Source: CANJJB01 sp964449295
GTDB taxonomy: Bacteria > Chlamydiota > Chlamydiia > Chlamydiales > Rhabdochlamydiaceae
NCBI GenBank assembly: GCA_964449295.1
Contig: CAYUZN010000004.1
Coordinates: 1-35,940 of the forward strand
Direction: 5' to 3'
Length of the DNA stretch: 35,940 nucleotides
Shown piece by piece: positions 29,605 through 35,940 of the stretch. Positions within the stretch are counted from its first letter, which is position 1. Each line of letters begins with the position of its first letter. The translations under genes were made by a program, and so were the position numbers. Below the pieces are notes generated by a model. The model was not told the DNA's origin, ran no database searches, and saw only the letters and a list, made by a program, of their open reading frames with translations.

Positions 29605-30951
29605 ATGATAGAAGAAGTGCTTCAGCAAGAAGAGGGGAAAACCTTAGAGTTTAAAGAGAATACCAAGAGCTTGGATAGAATCATCCATACGATCATCGCC
29701 TTTGCAAATACTGCAGGGGGGAAGATTCTCATTGGCGTGAGGGATAAAACGAAAGAAGTCGTAGGGGTAAAAGATCCTATTGAAGAAGAGATGAGACTTG
29801 CAAATGCTATTGCGGATTCTGTAGATCCACTCTTCAGTCCCGACATTCAAGTGATGTCTTGGAGAAATAAAGAATTTTTACTCATTCAGGTTCCTCATAG
29901 CATAGGCCCCTACTATTTAAAATCTAAAGGATTGAAAAAAGGAACCTATATTCGCTTAGGATCGACAAATCGACTAGCAGATGCTGCTGTTTTAGCAGAG
30001 CTAGAAAGACTAGGAGAAAACGCATGTTTTGACGAGATGCAAGCCCCTGATTGCTCAATTAAAGACCTTGATCTTGAAGCCATTCAAACTTGTTTTAAAA
30101 AAGTAGGGAAACGATTTGAAGAAGCTGCAGCTGTCTCTCTTCATCTGTATCTGAAAAAACAGTCTAAATTGATTCCGAGCAAAGGAGCAATTCTATTATT
30201 TGGCAAAAATCGAAAAGACATTTTTCCTCATGCAACCATTCGTTGCCTTCGCTTTTTGGGAATTACGAAAGATGAAGTTTTAGATCAGCAAGATGTGGAT
30301 GACTATCTGCCCCTGGCCTTAGATAAAATCACCTCGTTTGTACAGAGAAACACTAAGCTAAGCGCTAAGATCGGCCCCTCAGTTCGAAAGAACGTTGCAG
30401 AATATCCACCTGTCGTAGTGAAAGAAGCCGTTACAAATGCCTTAATTCATACAGATTATAGTGCGACTGGAAGCCAAATCCAAGTCGCAATTTTTGATGA
30501 TCGTATTGAAATTACCAATCCAGGAGCTCTTCCTTTTGGGCTCAATATGGAAGACGCTCTACAAGGAGTCTCCCAGCTAAGAAACAGAGTCATCGGTAGG
30601 TGCTTTCGCGAACTGGAGTTAATCGAATTATGGGGATCAGGATTGAAGCGTATGATCTCTCAATGCCAAAAATCAGGAATAGCCATTCCACGATTTGAAG
30701 AACTAGGTCATTTTTTCCGTGTCACGCTGTTCAATCGTAAAGAGAGTGCAATCGTTGTCCATGGATGGAGAAAAGATTTAATGAGTCTAATTAAAAAACG
30801 GAAAGAAATCACCCCCAAAGATGCTGCAAATTTTTGGAAAATCTCAGACCGCTCTGCCAGAGTCCGGTTGAAGAAAATGACCGGAGAAGGCCTTATTTTT
30901 GAAATATCCACGCATGCCTTTGATCCCCAGAAGAAATTTGTACTTAAATAA
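29605..30951 (+). CDS. AlbA_2 (Schlafen-like) domain transcriptional regulator/ATPase-fold protein
   Basis: A 448-residue protein often labelled RecG-like helicase, although it has no helicase motifs. Domain 1 (~10-125) is AlbA_2: GKTLEFKENTKSLDRIIHTI, IAFANTAGGKILIGV, Y-L-KSKGLKKGTYIRLGSTN. Domain 2 (~185-365) is the HATPase_c_4 type: VVKEAVTNALIHTDYSATGS, DRIEITNPGALPFGL, ELWGSGLKRM. The end (~380-448) is a winged helix. Such proteins usually regulate transcription; the repeated 9-bp motif just upstream may be its own operator (inference). AAAAGG lies close to the ATG. Family members are widespread in mobile and defence-related islands. Confidence 0.85.
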   Translation: MIEEVLQQEEGKTLEFKENTKSLDRIIHTIIAFANTAGGKILIGVRDKTKEVVGVKDPIEEEMRLANAIADSVDPLFSPDIQVMSWRNKEFLLIQVPHSIGPYYLKSKGLKKGTYIRLGSTNRLADAAVLAELERLGENACFDEMQAPDCSIKDLDLEAIQTCFKKVGKRFEEAAAVSLHLYLKKQSKLIPSKGAILLFGKNRKDIFPHATIRCLRFLGITKDEVLDQQDVDDYLPLALDKITSFVQRNTKLSAKIGPSVRKNVAEYPPVVVKEAVTNALIHTDYSATGSQIQVAIFDDRIEITNPGALPFGLNMEDALQGVSQLRNRVIGRCFRELELIELWGSGLKRMISQCQKSGIAIPRFEELGHFFRVTLFNRKESAIVVHGWRKDLMSLIKKRKEITPKDAANFWKISDRSARVRLKKMTGEGLIFEISTHAFDPQKKFVLK

Positions 30952-30965
30952 TCTTTATCTATGAA

Positions 30966-31065
30966 ATGCTCGGCAGCAGGAGTCCTTTTAGGTGCCCTAA
31001 AAGCCGGTTTGCTGCCGTAAGCAGCGGCACTTCGCCTCCCGACGTGACACAAACTGTTGTGTCAC
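30966..31065. other. GC-rich nested-hairpin segment of unknown nature
   Basis: Outer arms CGGCAGCA (30971-30978) and TGCTGCCG (31010-31017) enclose CTTTTAGG / CCTAAAAG (30985-30992, 30996-31003). GCTGC 31011-31015 can instead pair with GCAGC 31021-31025, so two folds exclude each other. A third stem GTGACACAA / TTGTGTCAC lies at 31044-31065. It is richer in G and C than its surroundings. The start TGCTCGGCAGCAGGAGTC resembles the 3' end of the nearby tRNA-Leu. Not recognised as a known RNA. Confidence 0.55.
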
Positions 31066-31091
31066 TTTCCTTCTCAATTTTTTACAAAAAT

Positions 31092-31175
<84 letters not shown>

Positions 31176-31180
31176 CAAGG

Positions 31181-31206
31181 AGTAGACTTCAAGGAGGAAG
31201 TCTACT
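31181..31206 (-). terminator. 10-bp hairpin between the conserved hypothetical and tRNA-Leu
   Basis: AGTAGACTTC, loop AAGGAG, GAAGTCTACT, a perfect stem 24 bp past the stop at 31230. No T-run follows on the minus strand, so it may be a terminator, an mRNA end or a processing signal in front of the tRNA. Confidence 0.45.
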
Positions 31207-31229
31207 CTGATAGAGGATTTTGATTCAAG

Positions 31230-31982
31230 TTAGAATCCTGCCCAATTGGCAATAGTGGAAAACAATGTCGACGTTGTTTGCAAAGTCTCAGAAGATGGAG
31301 AAATGGTTGTCCGACTAATCGTATTAGGATCACCTTCATCTGTTGGTTCTTCTATTTTTATAGGAGCAGGAGGGGCTTCTGACTGCATCTCTTTATACTT
31401 TTTAATGCTATCGGAAATCAAAGTCTTAGGAGGAGGGATCAGAGAGGTAAAGTGGTTAGGATTTTTCTCTTCTTTTGGTTTAGGAAGAGACGCCTCTTCT
31501 ACAGGGAGCTCTGCATCTTGCGATTTAGTTTCTTCAGGAGAATTTGAAGGAGAGAGATCTCTTTCGTCTGAGGGCCTGCGTCTACTGCGATGACGTCTTC
31601 TATCACGTTTGCGATCAAATTGCTGTCCTCCTTCTTTCTCATCTTCTGGAGTGGTGCTTTCTTCTTCTTGTTTGGCTGCAGCTTCTCTACGGATAGGGGC
31701 TTCTCTTCCTCCTCCGATTTTAATTGTGCGCTCAAATGAAGCATTTTTAAGGACAACTCTAGCTTCTTTAGTTTCCACAACTTCGTAGTCACCAACTGGA
31801 ACTAAAAAAGATTTTGGATTTTCCGTTGACCTAAAAAAAAGTGCTTGGCCAAAAGAGACAACTTCTACGGCGTCAACGGTATATTCCTCTTGTCCTTCGT
31901 TTTTACTACTTTTGACAAGAAGTTTACACCCATCTTTAGGTGTAATAATGGTTTCAATAATAGGTTCTCGAGTAAAGTTCAC
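31230..31982 (-). CDS. Conserved chlamydial protein of unknown function (CT504 position)
   Basis: A 250-residue protein downstream of gapA, the position of C. trachomatis CT504. Residues 1-90 form an ordered beta-rich region (TIITPKDGCKLLVKS, FFRSTENPKSFLVPVGDYEV). From ~92 on it is low complexity: an Arg/Lys cluster at 124-136 (RKRDRRRHRSRRR) flanked by acidic and proline-rich stretches, which suggests nucleic-acid or protein binding by a disordered tail. No signal peptide or membrane segment. The start is GTG 31982 with AAAGGA 8 nt upstream. Same strand as gapA with a 31-bp gap. Homology to CT504 is inferred mostly from position. Confidence 0.75.
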   Translation of the reverse strand: MNFTREPIIETIITPKDGCKLLVKSSKNEGQEEYTVDAVEVVSFGQALFFRSTENPKSFLVPVGDYEVVETKEARVVLKNASFERTIKIGGGREAPIRREAAAKQEEESTTPEDEKEGGQQFDRKRDRRRHRSRRRPSDERDLSPSNSPEETKSQDAELPVEEASLPKPKEEKNPNHFTSLIPPPKTLISDSIKKYKEMQSEAPPAPIKIEEPTDEGDPNTISRTTISPSSETLQTTSTLFSTIANWAGF

Positions 31983-32013
31983 GGTATTTTTCCTTTATAT
32001 CTGAACAGTGTGT

Positions 32014-33036
32014 TCATGTTATTTTTTCTTTAGACGCCATGTAATTCATTAAGTCTACAACACGATGAGCATAGCCCATCTCGTTGTCATACCAGGCGAT
32101 TAATTTATAAAAACGGTTATTCAATGCTATTCCTGCTCCTTTATCAAATATGCAGGAATAGGATGTTCCGATAAAATCGGAAGAAACAGCCTCTTCCTCT
32201 GAAAACAACAAATATCCTTTCATTGCTCCCATAGAAGATTGTTTAACTGCTTCACAAATCTTTTCGTACGTTGTCTCTTTTGACAGACGTACGGTTAAAT
32301 CTACAACAGAGACATCGGCTGTTGGAACTCTAAAAGCCATCCCTGTTAATTTTCCTTTCACCGCAGGAAGGCACAATTCTACGGCTTTAGCAGCACCTGT
32401 GGCTGCTGGAATAATATTCAACCCTGCAGCTCTTCCGCTACGCCAATCTTTGTTAGATGGGCCATCGACAGTCGGTTGAGACGCTGTCAATGAATGCACT
32501 GTAGTCATTAGCCCTTCATCTATGCCAAAATTGTCTAGCAAGACTTTTGCAAGCACCGCTAAGCAATTGGTCGTACAAGAGGCGTTAGATACCACTCTAT
32601 CCTTATCAGGATTATAGGTTGTGTGATTCACTCCCATGACTAAGGTGGGTAAATCCCCCTTAGCAGGCGCTGTAATAATCACACGCTTTGCCCCTGCATC
32701 TAAATGCTTCTTAGCATCACTTGCATGAGTAAAATGGCCAGTTGCTTCGATTACATAGTCAATTGCAGTCTGTTTCCATGGCAACTGTGTGATATCTTTT
32801 TCTGCAAAGACAAGGATTTTTTTTCCATTAACAATTATACCATCTTTGTCTGCTTGGATGTCACATATAGCTTTGCCATGGACACTGTCATATTTTAGCA
32901 GATAAGCTAAATTAGCGGGAGAGACAAGATCATTAATTGCAACTATTTCAAGTTTATTTGCCTGAGAGTCAGCCAATATACGAAGTATTAACCGTCCAAT
33001 CCTTCCAAAACCATTAATAGCAACCCTAATAGACAT
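32014..33036 (-). CDS. gapA: Glyceraldehyde-3-phosphate dehydrogenase
   Basis: A 340-residue NAD-dependent glycolytic enzyme. NAD-binding start INGFGRIGRL, catalytic cysteine C154 in SNASCTTNCLA, its partner H181 in MTTVHSLTASQ, and the phosphate-binding NKDWRSGRAA are all in place. It makes 1,3-bisphosphoglycerate from glyceraldehyde 3-phosphate in the cytoplasm. It lies downstream of rplQ as in Chlamydia, but here a 169-bp palindrome (33105-33273) separates the two, so it may have its own promoter or depend on read-through. Start ATG 33036. Confidence 0.97.
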   Translation of the reverse strand: MSIRVAINGFGRIGRLILRILADSQANKLEIVAINDLVSPANLAYLLKYDSVHGKAICDIQADKDGIIVNGKKILVFAEKDITQLPWKQTAIDYVIEATGHFTHASDAKKHLDAGAKRVIITAPAKGDLPTLVMGVNHTTYNPDKDRVVSNASCTTNCLAVLAKVLLDNFGIDEGLMTTVHSLTASQPTVDGPSNKDWRSGRAAGLNIIPAATGAAKAVELCLPAVKGKLTGMAFRVPTADVSVVDLTVRLSKETTYEKICEAVKQSSMGAMKGYLLFSEEEAVSSDFIGTSYSCIFDKGAGIALNNRFYKLIAWYDNEMGYAHRVVDLMNYMASKEKIT

Positions 33037-33104
33037 AATTAATTTTTTACTAAGAGTATTTTTCTTTGATGATAATTGAGTTTCTATAGATTGTAAAGAA
33101 GCAA

Positions 33105-33273
33105 TTATACTCCAACAAACTAAAAATTTGGTTTTTCGACCGTGCCAAAACCTCTAGATTTGACGAGTGTGAACAGGGCTGTATTAATTCAATACTGCCC
33201 TGTTCACACTCGTCAAATCTAGAGAGTTTTCGCATCGGTCCAAAAGCCAAATTTTTAGTTTGTTGGAGTGTAA
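33105..33273. repeat. 169-bp palindromic element between rplQ and gapA
   Basis: The two halves are reverse complements over nearly the full length. Ends: TTATACTCCAACAAACT against TTACACTCCAACAAACT (complement of the right end). Central arms 33152-33179 and 33197-33224 match perfectly over 28 bp around GTATTAATTCAATAC. No transposase. TGTAAAGAA occurs on both sides (33092-33100 and 33269-33277), a possible 9-bp target duplication, although the right copy overlaps the element end. As RNA it would be a very stable hairpin in the rplQ-gapA transcript. Confidence 0.85.
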
Positions 33274-33309
33274 AGAAAAAAAAAGGGGAAATCTCTTTCC
33301 CCTTTGAAT

Positions 33310-33744
33310 TTAAGAGATGAACTCAAGGATACAGGTAGGAGAATTATCTCCAACACGTTCGCCTAGACGAATGAGTCTTGTATACCCACCATTTCTGCCT
33401 ACAAAGCGCTCTACAAGAGGGCCAAACAACTTGGTAATAAGAAGATGTTTGCCTCGAGGTTGTTCTTTTTCTGCCTCTACTTTTTTCTTAGCTGCACGTG
33501 CAGTTTTTGGAGAGACAGCTACTTTGGTGATCATCAAATCAGCAATCGCTTGTCGTTTACTAGCTAGAGTATTTTTTTTCGCTAGTGTGATTAGACGATC
33601 AGCATGTCTTTTCAGTTCTTTGGCTTTGGCAACGGATGTTTCTATACGCCCGTGTTCAATCAAAGATTTCAACATATTAGCAATCAAACAACGTCTATGA
33701 GACGCTGTTCTACCTATTTTAAATGTGTGTTTTCCGTGTCTCAT
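33310..33744 (-). CDS. rplQ: 50S ribosomal protein L17
   Basis: A 144-residue protein starting MRHGKHTFKIGRTASHRR, with LIEHGRIETSVAKAKELK and the C-terminal NGGYTRLIRLGERVGDNSP typical of L17. It binds 23S rRNA near the exit tunnel. It overlaps the rpoA stop by four bases, in the usual rpsM-rpsK-rpoA-rplQ order. Confidence 0.97.
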   Translation of the reverse strand: MRHGKHTFKIGRTASHRRCLIANMLKSLIEHGRIETSVAKAKELKRHADRLITLAKKNTLASKRQAIADLMITKVAVSPKTARAAKKKVEAEKEQPRGKHLLITKLFGPLVERFVGRNGGYTRLIRLGERVGDNSPTCILEFIS

Positions 33745-34838
33745 ACTTCGGTACCTGCTTTTTGAGAAAGATAATCTGTAATGACTTGTTTAACGTTGTC
33801 TCTTGTGATGCCAAAACGAGATAAATCCATACCTAAAGATAATCCCATTTCTTCTAACTTAGCTTTGATTTCATTGAGAGATTTCTTGCCAAAGTTACGG
33901 AATTTTAACATCTCAGGCTCTGGCATAATGACGAGTTCTGCAATTGTTTCGATATTAGCGCCTGACAGGCAATTTGTCGATCTAACTGACAATTCGATCT
34001 CATTAATCTTAAGAGCCAGCTTTTGCATAACAGCATCTTTATCTGTATTCGATTCGATCTCATCTTGATCAAAAGAGAGTTTATGGACTGCAATCTCATC
34101 AAAGATTTGGAAGTGTAAGATTCCAATTTGAGTTGCAAATGTTAACGCTTCCTCGGGAGAGATCCGTCCATCGGTAGTCACTTCTAAGATCAGACGATCA
34201 AAGTCAGTGTCTTGTCCAACACGCGTATTCTCGATGAAGTAATTGACAACTCTGACAGGGGAAAACGCTGAGTCAACGATGATTTCATCAACAACTTTAT
34301 CGCGAATTTCATGACGCTCTGAAGGAGTATACCCTCTTCCAAAAGCAACTCTTAAGTCGACTCTTTTCATCATCGGCTTTGTCACTGTGAAAATCAAAAG
34401 ATCTGGATTGACGACATCGAACTCAGAAGGATTGATGAGATCTTTCAGTGTCACAGCATAGTGTCCACCATTTTTATCAAGCATATCTCCTGTGATATCG
34501 AGAAGCTTTGTCACCATTTTTGGCTCGCGTGAAATCCCTTCTTCTTCTGTAGGAAGTTTTCTTAAAAGAGCACCTTTTAAGTTCAGGATAATGTGTGTCA
34601 TATCCTCGACGATCCCTTCGATGGCCGTATATTCATGAGGGACACCTTCTAGGCGTACTGACATGATTGCAGGGGCCTCCATTGACGTTAGCATGATACG
34701 ACGTAACGCATTTCCAATAGTATGTCCGAAACCACGTTCGAAAGGCTCTGCAATAAAACGACAGAAATTATTTTTCTTCTGCATTTCATCGACTTTGATT
34801 TTACTTGGCAATTCAAACTTGCCATACTTTACTGCCAT
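33741..34838 (-). CDS. rpoA: RNA polymerase alpha subunit
   Basis: A 365-residue subunit that scaffolds RNA polymerase assembly and contacts promoters and activators. N-terminal domain (~1-230) has GFGHTIGNALRRIMLTSMEA, the dimer interface; after a ~30-residue linker the C-terminal domain (~275-365) contains SGANIETIAELVI and FGKKSLNEIKAKLEEMGL. It is longer than the ~330 of E. coli, in line with chlamydial RpoA. AGGAG lies upstream of ATG 34838. Coupled to rplQ by a 4-bp overlap. Confidence 0.97.
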   Translation of the reverse strand: MAVKYGKFELPSKIKVDEMQKKNNFCRFIAEPFERGFGHTIGNALRRIMLTSMEAPAIMSVRLEGVPHEYTAIEGIVEDMTHIILNLKGALLRKLPTEEEGISREPKMVTKLLDITGDMLDKNGGHYAVTLKDLINPSEFDVVNPDLLIFTVTKPMMKRVDLRVAFGRGYTPSERHEIRDKVVDEIIVDSAFSPVRVVNYFIENTRVGQDTDFDRLILEVTTDGRISPEEALTFATQIGILHFQIFDEIAVHKLSFDQDEIESNTDKDAVMQKLALKINEIELSVRSTNCLSGANIETIAELVIMPEPEMLKFRNFGKKSLNEIKAKLEEMGLSLGMDLSRFGITRDNVKQVITDYLSQKAGTEV

Positions 34839-34870
34839 GACTTAAATCTCCTAAAATAATCTATTAACTT

Positions 34871-35284
34871 TTAAACGCGTCTTCTCTTACGGGGACGGCA
34901 ACCATTATGAGGCACAGGTGTTTTATCTCGAATAATAGTAATATTTAATCCTGAACTCTGAAGTCCGCGGATGGCTGATTCTCTGCCGGCTCCTGGACCT
35001 TTCAAGTTGACTTCAATCTCTTTCATCCCAGCAGCCATAGCTGTCTTTGCTGCGTCTTGAGCAGCCACAGTTGCCGCAAATGCTGATGATTTACGTGAAC
35101 CTGCGTACCCTACTTTGCCAGCCGATGCCCAAGAGATCACATTTCCTGAAAGATCAGTAATGGCTATAATTGTATTATTAAAGGTAGCTCTTACATGAGC
35201 AATGCCATTCGGAACATTGCGATGAACTTTTTTACGAGCTTTAACGATTGGTTTCTTAGTATCGGTTTTTGCCTGTTCTTTCAT
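34871..35284 (-). CDS. rpsK: 30S ribosomal protein S11
   Basis: A 137-residue protein with IAHVRATFNNTIIAITD, SAGKVGYAGSRKSSAFAA, LKGPGAGRESAIRGL and the C-terminal PHNGCRPRKRRRV. It forms part of the small-subunit platform. The N-terminal ~20 basic residues (KTDTKKPIVKARKKVHR) are an extension relative to the E. coli protein. It starts three bases after the rpsM stop. Confidence 0.97.
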   Translation of the reverse strand: MKEQAKTDTKKPIVKARKKVHRNVPNGIAHVRATFNNTIIAITDLSGNVISWASAGKVGYAGSRKSSAFAATVAAQDAAKTAMAAGMKEIEVNLKGPGAGRESAIRGLQSSGLNITIIRDKTPVPHNGCRPRKRRRV

Positions 35285-35286
35285 TT

Positions 35287-35655
35287 TTATTTCTTCTTGT
35301 TAGCTACGGTTTTTCTCTTTCCTTTACGCGTTCTAGCATTCGTACGAGTTCTTTGACCACGTACAGGTAATCCTAGGCGATGACGCATGCCTCTATAAGA
35401 ATGGATGCTGATTAATCGCTTAATGTTGTTTTGAATTTGACGACGCAAATCTCCTTCTACAATGTATTGTGATTGAAGAAGAGCATTCAATTTGGCGATA
35501 TCATCTTCTGTGAGACGATGAGCACGCATATTAGGATCTAAATTTAATTTAGCAATAAGTTGATTGGCCAATCTACGACCTATCCCATACAGATAAGTCA
35601 AAGCTATTTCTAATCGTTTGTTATCAGGGATATCTATCCCAATCACTCGAGGCAT
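35287..35655 (-). CDS. rpsM: 30S ribosomal protein S13
   Basis: A 122-residue protein starting MPRVIGIDIPDNKRLEIALTY, with YGIGRRLANQLI, YRGMRHRLGLPVRGQRT and the basic tail KGKRKTVANKKK. It sits in the 30S head and contacts tRNA and the 50S subunit. A 74-bp spacer separates it from secY; no rpmJ is present there. Confidence 0.97.
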   Translation of the reverse strand: MPRVIGIDIPDNKRLEIALTYLYGIGRRLANQLIAKLNLDPNMRAHRLTEDDIAKLNALLQSQYIVEGDLRRQIQNNIKRLISIHSYRGMRHRLGLPVRGQRTRTNARTRKGKRKTVANKKK

Positions 35656-35729
35656 GTGTAAAATCCTTTTTTAAATGTCTTAACAGTCTACTATAAAGAC
35701 TGGTTTTATTACAATCTTTTCCTAAAATA

Positions 35730-35940
35730 TTAACGTCCTCTCAGACGTCCTCGCTTCATAAATCCATCGTATTTTTTCATGAGCAGATGTGATTCGATTT
35801 GCTTTGTCGTATCTAAAACAACACCCACTAAAATAAGAAGAGAGGTCCCTCCAAAAAATTGGCTAATTGTAGAATCGACCCCTAAAATTCTACCAACTAA
35901 CATAGGTAATATGGCGATCAAAGATAAAAAAATAGCCCCT
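35730..35940 (-). CDS. secY: Protein translocase subunit SecY, C-terminal end only
   Basis: The last 70 codons of secY; the start lies beyond the right edge. The reading GAIFLSLIAILPMLVGRILG, FFGGTSLLILVGVVLDTTKQ and IESHLLMKKYDGFMKRGRLRGR covers the last membrane helix and the conserved cytoplasmic tail that contacts SecA and the ribosome. Position before rpsM is the standard end of the spc operon. Confidence 0.95.
   Translation of the reverse strand, partial: GAIFLSLIAILPMLVGRILGVDSTISQFFGGTSLLILVGVVLDTTKQIESHLLMKKYDGFMKRGRLRGR

Noticed and set aside
29605..30951. RecG helicase
   Set aside because: No helicase motifs; the AlbA_2 and HATPase_c_4-type segments explain the common mislabel.
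30966..31065. Integron attC site
   Set aside because: The RYYYAAC/GTTRRRY core sites and an integrase are absent; XerC in the window is the housekeeping type.
33050..33250. 66-residue minus-strand frame
   Set aside because: It is the read-through of the palindromic element and starts inside its arm.

Overview
The window reads as part of a chromosome from a member of the Chlamydiae outside the Chlamydiaceae, in the broad group of amoeba-associated or environmental chlamydiae. It is moderately AT-rich, and from memory several blocks match chlamydial gene order. These are glyA-clpP-dapF; xerC next to an ABC-F ATPase; rnz...lon-tsaB-rpsU-dnaJ; and secY-rpsM-rpsK-rpoA-rplQ-gapA followed by a conserved chlamydial protein of unknown function. 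They correspond to Chlamydia trachomatis CT430-432, CT347-348, CT341-346 and CT504-510. Here the blocks are rearranged and separated by accessory DNA that classical Chlamydia lack. The exact genus cannot be read from the sequence.

Layout. 1-1731 (-): the body of a thermolysin-type (M4) peptidase whose tail is a perfect 60-bp tandem repeat running off the left edge. 2050-4952 (-): dapF, clpP, glyA. 5113-6229 (+): a CT398-like zinc-ribbon coiled-coil protein, then the RNase P RNA. 6358-9670: an unknown protein, xerC and an ABC-F translation factor. 9689-12160 is an accessory island: an F-box gene split by a frameshift at a dinucleotide tract, a VapBC-type toxin-antitoxin pair behind a 16-bp palindrome, and an unknown small protein. 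12157-19932: rnz, a rhomboid protease, a heptose-phosphate-type nucleotidyltransferase, lon, a short tsaB, rpsU, dnaJ and a dipeptidase.

19933-24816: an unlisted 45-residue heptad-repeat peptide gene with two stacked terminators, a single-chain glycyl-tRNA synthetase, a two-helix membrane protein with a PPPY motif, an MFS transporter, cutA, a 98-bp palindromic repeat, and a membrane-protein gene broken by one base in a homopolymer. 24933-27603: a metNIQ methionine importer whose metQ signal-peptide region contains an inverted-repeat insertion that keeps the frame open. 27688-30951: a rearrangement junction fusing a DinD fragment head to head with a BRO-N gene, a PTP-like phytase (candidate effector), and an AlbA_2 regulator behind a repeated 9-bp operator-like motif. 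30966-31206: GC-rich nested hairpins and tRNA-Leu(UAA). 31230 to the right edge (-): the conserved hypothetical, gapA, a 169-bp palindromic element, then rplQ, rpoA, rpsK, rpsM and the end of secY.

The housekeeping genes cover protein quality control (ClpP, Lon, DnaJ, rhomboid), tRNA and translation (rnpB, rnz, TsaB, GlyRS, ABC-F, ribosomal proteins), peptidoglycan precursors (DapF, GlyA) and nutrient uptake (MetNIQ, MFS). The accessory genes (M4 peptidase, F-box protein, phytase-like phosphatase, PPPY membrane protein) look like host-interaction candidates. The most notable signals are the in-frame palindromic insertion in metQ, the frameshifted F-box gene, the hidden HPGQKPQ peptide gene, the phytase-like phosphatase and the large palindrome between rplQ and gapA.
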